Shown: positions 27,542-37,530, counted from the first letter of the stretch. The stretch is DNA of 64,000 nt from Microvirga pakistanensis (GCF_004458765.1 NZ_SPJX01000184.1:372001-436000), one strand, 5' to 3'. Notes: generated from the letters alone by a model not told the origin. Numbers and translations: made by a program.

Positions 27542-27602
27542 GGGTCGGCTGGGCGCTGGTGCCTGGGCTCTCAGGGGTTCTGGAAAGACCGAGAACAACC
27601 CC
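27535..27602 (+). promoter_or_regulatory. Mutually exclusive hairpins of the leuA attenuator
   Basis: CCCCTGAG (27535-27542, overlapping the leader stop codon) can pair with CTCAGGGG (27570-27577). The GGGGTT at 27574-27579 can instead pair with AACCCC at 27597-27602, so the two stems compete. No clear T run follows, so the mode of stopping (Rho, or blocking of the leuA ribosome site) is uncertain. Confidence 0.6.
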
Positions 27603-27656
27603 GAGCGCATGGCCTTGAGACCTTCGACAGCGCTCTCTCCGAGAAGGACCGACACG

Positions 27657-29219
27657 ATGACCGCTTCCACCACGGGCTCCGCCAAGGACCGCGTATTGAT
27701 CTTCGACACCACCCTGCGCGACGGCGAGCAATGCCCCGGCGCGACCATGACGCTCGAAGAGAAGCTCGAGGTCGCAGCCCTGCTCGACGCCATGGGCGTG
27801 GACATCATCGAAGCGGGCTTCCCGATTGCCTCCAACGGTGACTTCGAGGCGGTGTCCCTGATCGCCGAACAGGTGAAGACTGCAACCGTCGCCGGCCTTG
27901 CGCGTGCCATTCCGGCCGATATCGCCCGCGCCGGCGAAGCCGTGCGCCACGCCAAGAGGCCACGGATCCATACCTTCGTCTCCACCTCGCCGATCCACCT
28001 GCAGCATCAGATGCGCAAGTCAGAGGAGCAGGTGCTGGAGATCATCACCGCAACGGTGACCCAGGCGCGCAACCTCGTCGAGGACGTCGAGTGGTCGGCC
28101 ATGGATGCCACGCGCACGCCCATCGACTATCTCTGCCGCTGCGTGGAGGCTGCGATCAGGGCAGGGGCCACCACCATCAACCTCCCGGATACGGTGGGTT
28201 ATGCGACTCCGGACGAATACCGCTCCATGTTCCGCGCCGTGCGCGAGCGGGTATCGAATGCCGACAAGGCGATTTTCTCCGCCCATTGCCACAACGACCT
28301 GGGGCTGGCCGTCGCGAACTCGCTCGCAGCCCTGGAGGGCGGGGCGCGCCAGATCGAGTGCACCATCAACGGGATCGGCGAGCGTGCGGGCAATGCGGCG
28401 CTGGAGGAGATCGTGATGGCGATCAAGACCCGCGGCGACGTGCTGCCCTACGAGACCGGCATCGAGGCGACGATGCTGACGCGCGCCTCGAAGCTCGCTT
28501 CCGCCGCGACCTCGTTCCCGGTGCAATACAACAAGGCCATCGTCGGCCGGAACGCGTTCGCCCACGAGAGCGGCATTCACCAGGACGGCATGCTGAAGAA
28601 TGCGCAGACCTACGAAATCATGACGCCCGAGAGCGTCGGCGTGACCAAGACGTCGCTGGTGATGGGCAAGCATTCGGGCCGCGCGGCCTTCCGCAACAAA
28701 CTGGAAGAGCTGGGCTATGAACTGTCCGACAATCAGTTCCAGGATGCCTTCGAGCGCTTCAAGGATCTCGCGGACCGCAAGAAGCACGTCTATGACGAGG
28801 ATATCGAAGCGCTGGTGGACCAGAACATCGCCACCGCCCACGACCGGATCAAGCTGGTCTCGCTCTCCATCGTGGCCGGCACGCGCGGCCCGCAGCGCGC
28901 CACAATGCGCCTGCAGGTCGATGGCAACACCATCATCGAGGAGCAGGAGGGCAACGGTCCGGTGGACGCCACCTTCAACGCCATCAAGGCGCTGGTGCCG
29001 CACGAGGCCGAGCTGGAGCTCTATCAGGTGCACGCGGTGACCGAGGGCACCGATGCGCAGGCCGAGGTGTCGGTCCGCCTCTCGGCCGACGGCCGCAGTG
29101 TGACGTCGCGCGCCGCCGATCCGGACACGCTCGTGGCTTCCGCGCAGGCCTATCTCGGTGCCCTTAACAAGCTCCTGAGCCGGGGCGCGAGCCTCCACGC
29201 CCAGCACGCGGCGGAGTAA
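27657..29219 (+). CDS. leuA: 2-isopropylmalate synthase
   Basis: First committed step of leucine synthesis: acetyl-CoA plus 2-oxoisovalerate. The start at 27657 ([20 protein letters not shown]) has GAGAAGGA upstream and gives 520 residues, normal for the family. Motifs are [17 protein letters not shown] with the metal and catalytic residues, [13 protein letters not shown], and the metal-binding [29 protein letters not shown] and the C-terminal LeuA allosteric domain (about 400-520) follow. It is preceded by a Leu-codon leader. Confidence 0.97.
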   Translation: MTASTTGSAKDRVLIFDTTLRDGEQCPGATMTLEEKLEVAALLDAMGVDIIEAGFPIASNGDFEAVSLIAEQVKTATVAGLARAIPADIARAGEAVRHAKRPRIHTFVSTSPIHLQHQMRKSEEQVLEIITATVTQARNLVEDVEWSAMDATRTPIDYLCRCVEAAIRAGATTINLPDTVGYATPDEYRSMFRAVRERVSNADKAIFSAHCHNDLGLAVANSLAALEGGARQIECTINGIGERAGNAALEEIVMAIKTRGDVLPYETGIEATMLTRASKLASAATSFPVQYNKAIVGRNAFAHESGIHQDGMLKNAQTYEIMTPESVGVTKTSLVMGKHSGRAAFRNKLEELGYELSDNQFQDAFERFKDLADRKKHVYDEDIEALVDQNIATAHDRIKLVSLSIVAGTRGPQRATMRLQVDGNTIIEEQEGNGPVDATFNAIKALVPHEAELELYQVHAVTEGTDAQAEVSVRLSADGRSVTSRAADPDTLVASAQAYLGALNKLLSRGASLHAQHAAE

Positions 29220-29301
29220 CTGGCCAGAGGTCAAAGATCTCTGTCGACCTGCATGCTGTCATGTTTTAAGGCAAGCCTTTCAGGCCGGCAGAGAAATCAG
29301 G

Positions 29302-29961
29302 GTGCGTAACGTGAAAGTCTGGAAATCTTTAGGGCTAAAGTTCCGCAAGCGTATCCCTAGTTTCGCTAAACGCTGGGTAAGGCTGGCAAGGCACGCGATG
29401 GCTGCGCCTGCTCAAGCATCACATAGGCTCCCTCCGGAATTGTTGACGGAATGCCGTGTCTGCGCATCTCGCTATGAACTGCTTAAACATCTGCCTCGCA
29501 AGGCGCGGGTGGCTGAGATCGGCGTGGAGCACGGCCGTTTTTCTCAACACATTCTGTCCGTTACCGATCCATCAGAGTTTCATCTGGTCGATCTCGACTT
29601 CGGTGCCTTGAGCCCGGAGCTTCGACGCGATCCTCGGGTTTCCATTCGCCAAGGATATTCGCATGAAGTGCTCAACTCCTTCGCCGATGACAGCTTTGAC
29701 TGGATCTACATCGACGCAGATCATTCCTATGAAGGTGTGAAGAGAGACGCCAATGCCGCCGCTGCAAAGGTCCGGCCAGGCGGATTTCTGATCTTCAACG
29801 ACTTTGCTCACGTGGACCCATTCCTAGGTCGGTACGGAGTTCACAGGGCCGTAGTAGAATTTGCCATCGCCCGGAAGTGGCCATTCGTGTGGCTGGCCTA
29901 CGAACCGCATGGGCTCTATGACGTGGCCCTCCAGCGACCGGCAGGATCAATCGTTCATTAG
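29302..29961 (+). CDS. Class I SAM-dependent methyltransferase
   Basis: A 219-residue protein from a GTG start. A basic N-terminus of about 40 residues precedes the Rossmann domain: VAEIGVEHGRFSQHIL (motif I), FHLVDLDFG (motif II), and DWIYIDADHSYEGVKRDANA (the Methyltransf_24 pattern). VRPGGFLIFNDF follows. The substrate is unknown. Base composition is visibly less GC-rich than in leuA or phhA, suggesting later acquisition. It is convergent with the Lrp-type gene. Confidence 0.85.
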   Translation: MRNVKVWKSLGLKFRKRIPSFAKRWVRLARHAMAAPAQASHRLPPELLTECRVCASRYELLKHLPRKARVAEIGVEHGRFSQHILSVTDPSEFHLVDLDFGALSPELRRDPRVSIRQGYSHEVLNSFADDSFDWIYIDADHSYEGVKRDANAAAAKVRPGGFLIFNDFAHVDPFLGRYGVHRAVVEFAIARKWPFVWLAYEPHGLYDVALQRPAGSIVH

Positions 29962-29979
29962 GCCTCGAAGCCTGACATC

Positions 29980-30450
29980 TCAATCCAGGACTGGAACCGG
30001 GCTCGGCGGCTTGATGGTCGAGAGCACGAAGCTTGAGCGCACATCCGCGACGCCGGGCAGGGTGAGCAGGCGGTTCATGGTGAACTCGCCGAAGCTCTCG
30101 ATATCCCGCGCCACCGCATGGACGATGATGTCCACCTCGCCGGCGAGCGCATGGCAAGCAATCACCTCTTCATAGCCTTTGAGCCGGTCGACGAGGCGCG
30201 TACGCCAGCCCGGTTCCGATTGCTCGAGCTTGATGAACACGAAGGCCTCCACTTCGAACCCGAGAGCCTTACGGTTCACGAGCGCCCGGTAGCCCTCGAT
30301 GACCCCGTCCTCCTCCAGCGCTTTCAGGCGCCTCAGGCAGGGAGAGGCGGCAAGGCCGACCTTCTCGGCCAAGGTGGAATTGGGGATGCGGCCGTCTCCC
30401 TGGATGGCGCGCAGGATCCGGCGATCGGAGGGAGAGAGGTGGCGTTTCAT
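29980..30450 (-). CDS. Lrp/AsnC-family transcriptional regulator
   Basis: A 156-residue regulator. The N-terminal winged helix-turn-helix has LSPSDRRILRAIQGDGRI and LAEKVGLAASPCLRRLKALE with the recognition helix. The C-terminal RAM ligand domain has EAFVFIKLEQSE and EVIACHALAGEVDIIVHAVA. ATG at 30450 is chosen by family N-terminus; the frame extends to 30474. It is divergent from phhA with about 130 bases between starts, so it probably senses an aromatic amino acid and regulates phhA. That is inference. Confidence 0.92.
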   Translation of the reverse strand: MKRHLSPSDRRILRAIQGDGRIPNSTLAEKVGLAASPCLRRLKALEEDGVIEGYRALVNRKALGFEVEAFVFIKLEQSEPGWRTRLVDRLKGYEEVIACHALAGEVDIIVHAVARDIESFGEFTMNRLLTLPGVADVRSSFVLSTIKPPSPVPVLD

Positions 30451-30579
30451 CGAAATCTCGTGGATTGAGGCCATAGGGTCATTTTATGACCCCGTATAGG
30501 CTTTTCCAGGACCGATCCGGCGAATAATGACCTGTGACGGGTGTTATTCTGGCATCAGAACAAAGATGGAGGAAACGCC

Positions 30580-31437
30580 ATGAATACCGCGACCGGCAGC
30601 GACGACCCACGCGACTACATGCGCGATCAGGGTTTCGAGAGCTACACCGAGACCGACCATTCCACCTGGAGGATTCTGGCCAAGCGCCAACGGGAAATCC
30701 TGAAGGGCCGCATCGCCGACCAGTTCCTGGAGGGCCTCGACCGCCTCGGAATCGGCGAAGAAGGGATCCCGGAGTTCCGGGTCATGAATCAGCATCTCAA
30801 GGCGGCCACGGGCTGGGAGGTCGTGGCGGTGCCGGGGCTCATCCCGGATCTTGCCTTCTTCCGCATGCTGGCGAACCGCCAGTTTCCGGCCGGCTTCTGG
30901 ATCCGCAAGCCCGAGCAACTCGATTACATCGAGGAGCCGGACATCTTCCACGACGTGTTCGGCCATGTGCCGCTGATCATGCAGCCGGTCTATGCGGATT
31001 ATCTCGAATCCTACGGCAAGGCTGGGCTGGCCGCCGCCGAGCATGGGGCTATGAAGTACCTGGCGCGGCTCTACTGGTACACGGTGGAGTTTGGGCTCGC
31101 GCAGACACCGCAGGGACTGCGGATCGTTGGCGCTGGCATCGCCTCGTCGCCCGGCGAGACGATCTTCTCGCTCGAGAGCCCATCGCCCAACCGGGTCGCG
31201 TTCGACCTTGGCCGTGTCATGCGCACCCTTTATCGGATCGACGATTACCAGGAGACCTATTTCGTGCTCGACGGGATCGAATCCTGGCCGAGCCTCGACC
31301 TCGACCTGTTGATTCCATTGTGGAAGGACTTGGCCGGACGGGAGGAGATCGAGCCCGGGCATGTCCAGCCCGAAGATCGCCTTCTGACACAGGGTGACGG
31401 CAGCTATCACCGGGCGAAATCGAAATCCGCAGCTTGA
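30580..31437 (+). CDS. phhA: Phenylalanine 4-monooxygenase
   Basis: Pterin-dependent, iron-containing hydroxylase converting Phe to Tyr. ATG at 30580 follows GGAGG by seven bases and gives 285 residues, like other bacterial enzymes without the regulatory domain. The iron ligands are visible: the two His in DIFHDVFGHVPL and the Glu in YTVEFGL. QFPAGFWIRKPEQLDYIEEP is the pterin-site region. No pterin dehydratase (phhB) gene is adjacent. Divergent from an Lrp-type regulator. Confidence 0.96.
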   Translation: MNTATGSDDPRDYMRDQGFESYTETDHSTWRILAKRQREILKGRIADQFLEGLDRLGIGEEGIPEFRVMNQHLKAATGWEVVAVPGLIPDLAFFRMLANRQFPAGFWIRKPEQLDYIEEPDIFHDVFGHVPLIMQPVYADYLESYGKAGLAAAEHGAMKYLARLYWYTVEFGLAQTPQGLRIVGAGIASSPGETIFSLESPSPNRVAFDLGRVMRTLYRIDDYQETYFVLDGIESWPSLDLDLLIPLWKDLAGREEIEPGHVQPEDRLLTQGDGSYHRAKSKSAA

Positions 31438-31465
31438 CGAAAAAACCTCCCCGAATGGGCTAGAC

Positions 31466-31499
31466 AGAGGCCGTACGGTTTGTTACACGCACGGCCTCT
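31466..31499 (+). terminator. Probable terminator after phhA
   Basis: AGAGGCCGT pairs with ACGGCCTCT over a 16-base loop, 28 bases past the phhA stop. Only a short T-rich tail follows, so strength is uncertain. Confidence 0.45.
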
Positions 31500-31535
31500 T
31501 CAGCGGAAACGCTCCGCTGAATTCGCTTCGGCGAC

Positions 31536-31611
<76 letters not shown>

Positions 31612-31669
31612 ATCTCTTCAAAGATTTAGCCTAATATGAGGGTTGTCGTTTCGACAATCCGTCATCGGC

Positions 31670-32568
31670 TCATTTCGACAAATCTCCCCTATTTGTTCGA
31701 GCTTCCGGCCTTTTGCGTGCGCCAGCGCGTCGCTGTTGAATGGTCTTCTTGGCGTATAAAACCGTCATGTCAGCGGCCTTGTGGCCACTCAGTGCGCGAA
31801 GCTGAGCATCGGTCAGTTCCGCATCTGCGCCCTCCGTGTTGCCGCCGTGGCGAAGGCCCATGAATTTCTCGTCAGGATCGAGCCCCGCCGCCTTCCGATA
31901 GTCGGCCACGATGTGTCGGAAATAGTCTTCTTTCCACGGCAGGTAGACCTTGCGCGGCCTGTCAGGGCGATCCCGCATGACAACGAGTGTCCCCCCGGCG
32001 CTCCATGCCGTCCAGCCGTTCCATAAGCTCCGGCGACAAGGCTGTGCCGTCCTCATCATACAGCGGCAGATCGACCAACTCGCCCGTCTTGTGGTGGCAG
32101 ATCCAGGTCATATCACGCGCTTCCGCAGGGCGGTAATGCGCCCAGCTAAATCGGCTAAGGATGCCGATCTCACGTTGCAGCGAAATGCGATCATCGCGGC
32201 TGTGCCTATTGAGTGGTCGCCCGCCTCATCGCAGACCTTCACGAACCGCATCAGGCTTTCGTAGTTGACCGGCTTCGTTGATTTGGCCTTGTACTTCAGG
32301 CCCATCTTCGAGAACGGATTGTCCACTGGCATGATGGTCGGCATGGACCGCCTCGCGACAAACCAGGCACGACGGCAGACCACCATGGCGCCTATAGCCG
32401 TCCGTGTGCGCTCCCGGGTCTGTAGTCTGTGCCAAGAGCCTCACTGGCCATGGTGCACCCGGCCTTCTTGGCCCAGGTCGGCGCTGCCCAGTAGTAGCCG
32501 GTCCCGCCGGCGGCGAGGCGTCGAGCAACCATATACTTCGGCCATCCAGCAGGCTTGCGGCGTTTCAT
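31670..32568 (-). pseudogene. Broken phage-type tyrosine recombinase (integrase)
   Basis: Three pieces of one integrase in different frames. The N-terminal piece starts at 32568 (MKRRKPAGWPKYMVARRLAA) and runs to a stop at 32394. The middle piece starts near 32386 and includes VDNPFSKMGLKYKAKSTKPV. The C-terminal piece (from about 32059) carries MGLRHGGN, LSGHKAADMTVLYAKKT, the Arg, His and nucleophilic Tyr of the recombinase active site. At least two frameshifts separate them, so no active enzyme is expected. It lies beside tRNA-Lys, the usual target class of these enzymes. Confidence 0.85.
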
Positions 32569-32779
32569 CAGATCAGGTCTTCCGCGTTCTCAACAATTTC
32601 TGATCCATCCTGCCGCAGCCCATGGCGGCGGGCGATGGTCTCTTCCAGCTTCAGGCGGTGCCATTTTGGCAGGCTGCCGCGCTCACTTCGGGCTGGCAGT
32701 ACACACCCCGGCTTACCTTCTTCAGGAACGCCTCGACGCTCGGCTCGTCACAGAAGGCGGCGGCCGTCTCGGCTCTCAT
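32568..32779 (-). pseudogene. Xis-like small regulator, frameshifted
   Basis: Starts MRAETAAAFCDEPSVEAFLK, which resembles the helix-turn-helix proteins found just before this integrase type. The first frame ends early in CQNGTA. The neighbouring frame continues with PKWHRLKLEETIARRHGLRQ and ends NAEDLI-stop, overlapping the integrase ATG by one base (TGATG). One frameshift near 32680 breaks it. I infer an excisionase or DNA-binding role from position and length. Confidence 0.65.
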
Positions 32780-33063
32780 CTCCAGGGGCCATGCCCCAGC
32801 CGGGTATGAAACGGGTCGGCCCATCCCTCAGTGCTCCATGAGCGTAGCAGTAAGCGGATTAGTTTTGCGGCGTTCGAGCGCGATCCTGCCTTACAATGGG
32901 CTACGTCTCGCGGTGCTCGCTTGTACTCGGTCGCTCATGGTCCGCTTTTCACCGGGTCTGCTTGAAGAGGGAATTAACCATCGATTAACCATGTCCGGGC
33001 AAACTCACTTGCGCCGGCCAGTGCGGGCAGACTGGGCTGGTTCCATCGAGAGCATTGGACCTC

Positions 33064-33094
33064 AGGCCGCGGTGTGGTTGCGGCCTTTCTTTTT
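33064..33094 (+). terminator. Intrinsic terminator without an upstream gene
   Basis: AGGCCGC, a nine-base loop, GCGGCCT and TTTCTTTTT. There is no plus-strand protein frame in the 290 bases before it, so it may end a small RNA or be left from a lost gene. Confidence 0.7.
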
Positions 33095-33280
33095 GTTCTG
33101 GCCCGGTAGGCGGCGTTGGAACGCATCGAAGCACTTTCAAGACTGAGACGACTGCGCCAGGTGCATGGCAGTTGGGCCATTGGTTGGGTGCCAAGCCGCA
33201 GTTCGAGCTACCATCTGAACGGAAGCACAGGATCTCCTCCCCCTGTGCTGTTCCCTCTGGAAGTTTCGATTTCCGACCTT

Positions 33281-33309
33281 GGGGCCGCTGATCCAGCGGC
33301 CCTTTTCTT
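33281..33309 (+). terminator. Second intrinsic terminator without an upstream gene
   Basis: GGGGCCGCTG, loop ATC, CAGCGGCCC and TTTTCTTT. Again no convincing plus-strand gene ends nearby. Confidence 0.7.
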
Positions 33310-33408
33310 TGCCGTCTTCCAGCAAGCGAGAGGTCGCCACTAACACTCCGGTAACTATGATCATTCACCATACTCGAGGTGCGGAGATTTGCGGCCGCCG
33401 GTTTCAGT

Positions 33409-33573
33409 ATGAGTATTGCGATGACGTTAGTTCTGCTTCTGATTGTGGCGGTATCCTTCTCAGCCTCGATCCTACTTCCAGCATGGCAGATGCTGATCTC
33501 GCCGAGAGGGGAACGGCGGTCGCGCGCTCCCGCGAGCCTTGTGGCCCTTGAGCGCCGTGCACAGGGTTGCTGA
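33409..33573 (+). CDS. Possible small single-span membrane protein
   Basis: A 54-residue frame with one hydrophobic helix (MTLVLLLIVAVSFSASILLP, about residues 5-24) and a basic C-terminus. No ribosome site is visible and no family is recognised. It is listed because the hydrophobic segment is clean and no other gene uses this stretch. Confidence 0.3.
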   Translation: MSIAMTLVLLLIVAVSFSASILLPAWQMLISPRGERRSRAPASLVALERRAQGC

Positions 33574-33592
33574 TCAAGCAGAGACGGATCGG

Positions 33593-33997
33593 TCAGGCGC
33601 AGGATCCTGATACGCGCATTCGTTTGGACCTCCGGACGAAAGTGCCATCCATCTTCCGCTTCCACGGAGAGTCCTCGCTGCCAGGGATCGGCGGGCCTTT
33701 GCGGTGCTGGATGCCCAAGTTGCGCATCTTCACGCGCTTGGTCGTGGCGATCCGGGCCAGGTCGCCGTCCCTGCCGTGGGTCTTCGCATCAGCGCAGGCC
33801 TTGTGCGCGGGGCCGCGGTTCTCGGCTTCGTTCGATCCGCCAAGACCGAGGGCGCGAAGGTGCTCATCGATCCACGGCTCGCCAGCCTCAATCTTCCGAT
33901 CGCAGAGGACGCAGCGGCCCTGGAAGGCCTCGAACAGCTTCAGGCGCTGGGTAGGCGTCAGGGGCTTACGGGGAATGGTGCCGACGTCTTCGGTCAT
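33593..33997 (-). CDS. HNH endonuclease, phage type
   Basis: A 134-residue protein from ATG 33997, with GAGGGGC before it. Motifs are FEAFQGRCVLCDRKI (zinc CxxC), DEHLRALGLGGSNEAENRG (the His and the Asn of HNH), and AHKACADAKT (second zinc half). The C-terminal GPPIPGSEDSPWKRKMDG is typical of prophage HNH proteins. Such nucleases commonly accompany terminase and packaging genes. Here it stands alone in the decayed island. Confidence 0.85.
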   Translation of the reverse strand: MTEDVGTIPRKPLTPTQRLKLFEAFQGRCVLCDRKIEAGEPWIDEHLRALGLGGSNEAENRGPAHKACADAKTHGRDGDLARIATTKRVKMRNLGIQHRKGPPIPGSEDSPWKRKMDGTFVRRSKRMRVSGSCA

Positions 33998-34116
33998 TGC
34001 ACGCCCCTCTGTACTAGTCAAAGGACAGAAGGGGCAGATAGATGTCGGCCTGTGGCGGCGGCGGGATACGCGCCATGGTACCGGCTCGCCCTCGAACGTC
34101 ATCTCCTCGCGAGGAC

Positions 34117-34611
34117 CTACCGCAAAACCGGCGTCAGGATGCTTCTCCAGGGCATCGAGCCCGGCCCTAAGCGCACAGGGAGCAGGAGACCGTCTGCATC
34201 AAGGAAGACCAGATAGCGCCCCCAGCTCTGGGTAATCCCGGTGTTGCGGGCAACCGCCGGTGCGGCAGGACAATGCCGCACGACTGTGGTTCGTGGGTAG
34301 GACGCAGCCACCGGCCCGACAGACACTGGTGAGCCGTCGTCGACTAGGATGACCTCACGATCCGTGCATCTCTGGGCGGAGATCGTTCTCAGGGTCTGAT
34401 GGAGCAACTCGGCCTGAGCGGGCGTGCCGAGATAACTGGGCAGGATGATGGAGACGAGCGGCTGGTCGCGTTCAAGGGACGGTGGGGGCACTGAGACAAC
34501 TCCACCAAAACCTGCTTGAGGGGTGGAGATCAGATCGAGCGAGGAGGGCTTGACAGAACTGCCGATGTTCCTGCGATGCGCTTCGATCTGCGGATTGTCT
34601 CCTCCTGACAC
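34117..34611 (-). pseudogene. Truncated family 2 glycosyltransferase
   Basis: The 164-residue frame contains the start of a GT-A glycosyltransferase: PLVSIILPSYLGTPAQAEL, EVILVDDGSPV, ARNTGITQSWGRYLVFLDAD with the DxD metal motif degraded to DADG. It stops about 20 residues after that, where family members continue for 150-200 residues. I read it as a 3'-truncated remnant in the island. The N-terminal 45 residues have no recognisable match. Confidence 0.7.
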
Positions 34612-34681
34612 TCCACGGAACCTAGGTGGATGTCAGCTAAAGACAGGAATTCAAAAGCTTCCCCGAGGACCCCGGCGAGAT

Positions 34682-34966
34682 GTGAATTCAGCGAAGCAGG
34701 AGCTCGTGGATGCCAGCCAGCGGCTGGTCAAGCGGCAGCTCACGCTTACCGGTGTGCATGACGGGCTTCCGATGAGCCTCGAGCTGCGTGCCAAGATCGC
34801 TGAGATGGCGATGGATAGGAAATACGAGGACCTTGTGAACGCCGCAGCAGACCGGCGTCAGGCCATGGGGCAACCAACAGGAGGCAACGATGAGGAAGAG
34901 GGAGACGGTGCCGATCGCGCCACAGCCGGAGAGCCCGCAAGTGCTGGCGACTTGCGGGACGTATGA
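34682..34966 (+). CDS. Hypothetical helical protein
   Basis: From a GTG start, 94 residues. A helical N-terminal part (SAKQELVDASQRLVKRQLTL, then SLELRAKIAEMAMDRKYEDL) precedes an acidic, disordered tail (GNDEEEGDG). No family is recognised. It overlaps the next gene by 77 bases in another frame, which is unusual and lowers confidence; the two may form a small phage-like pair. Confidence 0.35.
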   Translation: MNSAKQELVDASQRLVKRQLTLTGVHDGLPMSLELRAKIAEMAMDRKYEDLVNAAADRRQAMGQPTGGNDEEEGDGADRATAGEPASAGDLRDV

Positions 34967-35243
34967 GGGCCTCGTCAAGATCTTCAAGGCGCGGCGGATC
35001 TCGCTGGAGCCGTCCCAGCTCGCTCTTGAGGACCGAGCCGGCCTGGCAGGCGGCTATATTGGCAAGCTCGGAGGCGAGGCGAAGATCCACAACATGGTCG
35101 AGATCTCGCTTGACAACAATCTTCTGCGGGCACAAGTGCGATCGATGGTGAGGCAGGAGATCGGTCCCATCCGAGCTCAAGCGGGTGGCGGCGTTGGTGG
35201 CCTTGATACCGGCCAGTCAATACCAGAGGTGGGCAGTTCCTGA
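34890..35243 (+). CDS. Small protein of prophage/island type
   Basis: A 117-residue frame with a good ribosome site (CAGGAGGCAACG before ATG). The middle, LVKIFKARRISLEPSQLALE then DRAGLAGGYIGKLGGEAK, resembles small helix-turn-helix-like island proteins with the ARR...AGL-x-GY-x-KLLG layout. The function is not established. Confidence 0.5.
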   Translation: MRKRETVPIAPQPESPQVLATCGTYEGLVKIFKARRISLEPSQLALEDRAGLAGGYIGKLGGEAKIHNMVEISLDNNLLRAQVRSMVRQEIGPIRAQAGGGVGGLDTGQSIPEVGSS

Positions 35244-35309
35244 GGCTGCACCTCATAACTGCCCGTATCGACAATAGCGTAACAGAAATGCCGCTAAAGG
35301 ACGCATCTA

Positions 35310-37530
35310 TCACCGGAGGTTCCATATACCGGACGATGAGAGTATTCCTCGCTGCTCGAGTTCTATGCCGGCAGGAGTGCGCTCTAACGCCCGGTCGCTA
35401 ACACTAACGAACTGTAGGTTAGGAAGGCTCAGCAGGGGAGACAAATCTGTAACCTTTGTTCCTCTTAGGAAAAGATATTTCAAGTTCTCCGCGGCCTGAA
35501 GCGGCGTGAGATCTGTCACCATTGTCTCGGAGAGAAAAAGAAATGACAACTGTTTGAGGCCCTGAAGCGGCGTAAGGTCGGTAACGCCTGTACGAACAAG
35601 GGACAAGTAACGGAGATCTGTCAGGTGTTGAAGTGGCGTAATATCGGTGACGCTAGCGTCACTGATTGTAAGTCGCAGTAGACCTGTGAGGCCCTTAAGT
35701 GGTGTGATATTGGTAACCATTGTGGAGTTGAGTGACAGACCTTTCAAGTTGGTGAGACTCTGAAGTGGCGTGAGGTCTGTGATGGCCGTCCCCTTGAGTG
35801 AAAGGCTTTCCAGGTTTGTGAGGCCCTGAAGCAGCCGGAGGTCATCGTTTGTAAACGCCGTATCGACGAGTGAAAGGTTTCGTAGACCTGTCATGCCTTG
35901 AAGAGGGATGAAGTCTGTGACTCTCGTTCTATCGAGTGAAAGGTTTGTCAGGCCTGTTAGCTTCCGAAGCGGCGTGAGGTCTGTGACCAACGTGTCGTTG
36001 AGTGAAATTAACTTCAGATCGGCGAGGTCCTGAAGTGGCGTGAGATTGGTGACTTTCGCCCCATCGAGGAGAAGGCCTTGCAGTCTTGTCAGTCCCTGAA
36101 CGGGTGTTAGGTCAGTGACTGCCGTACCCTCTAGATTGATAACAATCCCAATCGCCTGCGCGTCAGTCGAGCTAAGCGTCGAAATAGCTGCCGATGCCTC
36201 CTTGAAAGTTGCATTGTTTATGTCGGCGGCGTGGACCTCTCGGTGTCCAGGGAAGTCGAAGGTCGTCAGCCCTTCTTGAGCGCTGATGAGAACGCCCAAT
36301 CGTCCCAACGTCTGCCGCGCGGCTAACTCTGTAAGCTGCGGCGTAACATAAGCCCGTTGATAAACGATACCGCCGGCAAGCCCAGCGCCTAGGAGCAAGA
36401 TCGCCGCTGCGGAAGCCAGTCGATTACGGCGCATCCGCCGCATGGGCTCCGTGGCTGTCACCCAAGTGCTGTCGAATAGTCGCGCGTAAATCCGGTTGCG
36501 GACAACAAGCCTCCCGTCTGTATTACGCTTAACCAGTCCGGACAGTTTAAGCTCAGTGTGGGTGAGGGTTGCCTGATCTTTCGCAAAGCCACCCGAAAGA
36601 ATACGCTCATAGACCTGCAGCGGAGCCGCGCTACCGGTGAAGCGCTCCGCCACGAAACGCAGGATCTGCTCAATGTGCGGATCCTGGCCCAGGCGGTCGA
36701 GTTTTGAATAAACATGTTCGACAATATGATCGACGGCATTCGGCGATGTGGCCTTCTCATTGCTCAGGTCCTTGCACAATCGAGCTGTGAGATAGGGATG
36801 GCCGTTGGTCCAATAGAGAACACGCGCGAGGAGAATCTGAGCGATATCCGGATCCTGGTTGATCACACCTCTGAAGGGTGAGAGGTCGTCGCGTGTTTCG
36901 TCCAGATCGCCGAGCCAGAGCGTCTGACCTATGTTGTAAGGCGTTGTGCGCCGGTCCTTAATTAACTCGTTCGGCGTAGCGACGCCGACGAGACAGAAGA
37001 CGAGGCGTTGATAGGCTGGAACGAGCGCCCGCTCATTGTACATCGAGCGCAGGCTTGTGAAGAGATCATCCGTCCAGGGGAACTTCAGTGTACTGTCGAT
37101 CTCATCAAGAAAGATTGCGACATGTTGCACCGACCGCTCGAGCACGACATCGCGAAAAAAAACTGATGGATCGCTGACTTGTTGTCTCATCCGGGTGTGC
37201 GCGCCAGAAAGCCTCAATATCTAATTCCAATTTCATTTCGCGCGTAATCGCGCGGATAAGTCCTTTGAAGTAGACCTCGGCTGATGTTGCAATACCAAGC
37301 TTGGTCAGGTCGACAACAGCGAAAGACCAGCCTTCGTCAGCGAGCCTGAGTTCCGCCCGCAGCATCAGGGATGACTTCCCGACTTGGCGGGAGGAAAGAA
37401 TGTTGACGTACTCACCAGATCTGAGGAGCGTATAAAGCTCCTCGTCTTCTGGACGTGAGATGTAGAGATCGCGGCTTGGGACTAGCGTTCCACCAACTTG
37501 GAGGCGCAAGCTCGTTGGCGCGACGCTCAT
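35310..37530 (-). pseudogene. AAA (AAA_35-like) - TM - leucine-rich-repeat protein, frameshifted
   Basis: The N-terminal frame starts at 37530, with a P-loop-like SSRQVGKSSLM near residue 47. The remainder is in a second frame open to 35310: the Walker B-like VAIFLDEIDSTLKF, a winged-helix-like region, and one membrane span (RLASAAAILLLGAGLAGGIV). About eleven 22-24-residue leucine-rich repeats of the form VTDLTPLQGLTNLxxLSL follow. Dropping one base from the A8 run at 37155-37162 joins the frames perfectly. It could be a real mutation, transcript slippage or a sequencing error. The ATG overlaps the stop of the TIR-AAA gene (ATGA). GC content is lower than in core genes. Confidence 0.75.

Larger units (their letters stand above)
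32780..33408. other. Gene-poor island stretch with two terminators
   Basis: About 630 bases where no frame on either strand looks like a protein. It holds two strong intrinsic terminators on the plus strand (listed separately) and an AT-richer patch GGAATTAACCATCGATTAAC near 32971. Nothing else is recognisable. Confidence 0.5.

Noticed and set aside
35434..36130. Periodic pattern of about 69 bases as a tandem DNA repeat or CRISPR
   Set aside because: The periodicity comes from diverged codons of 22-24-residue leucine-rich repeats; there are no identical repeats or spacers.
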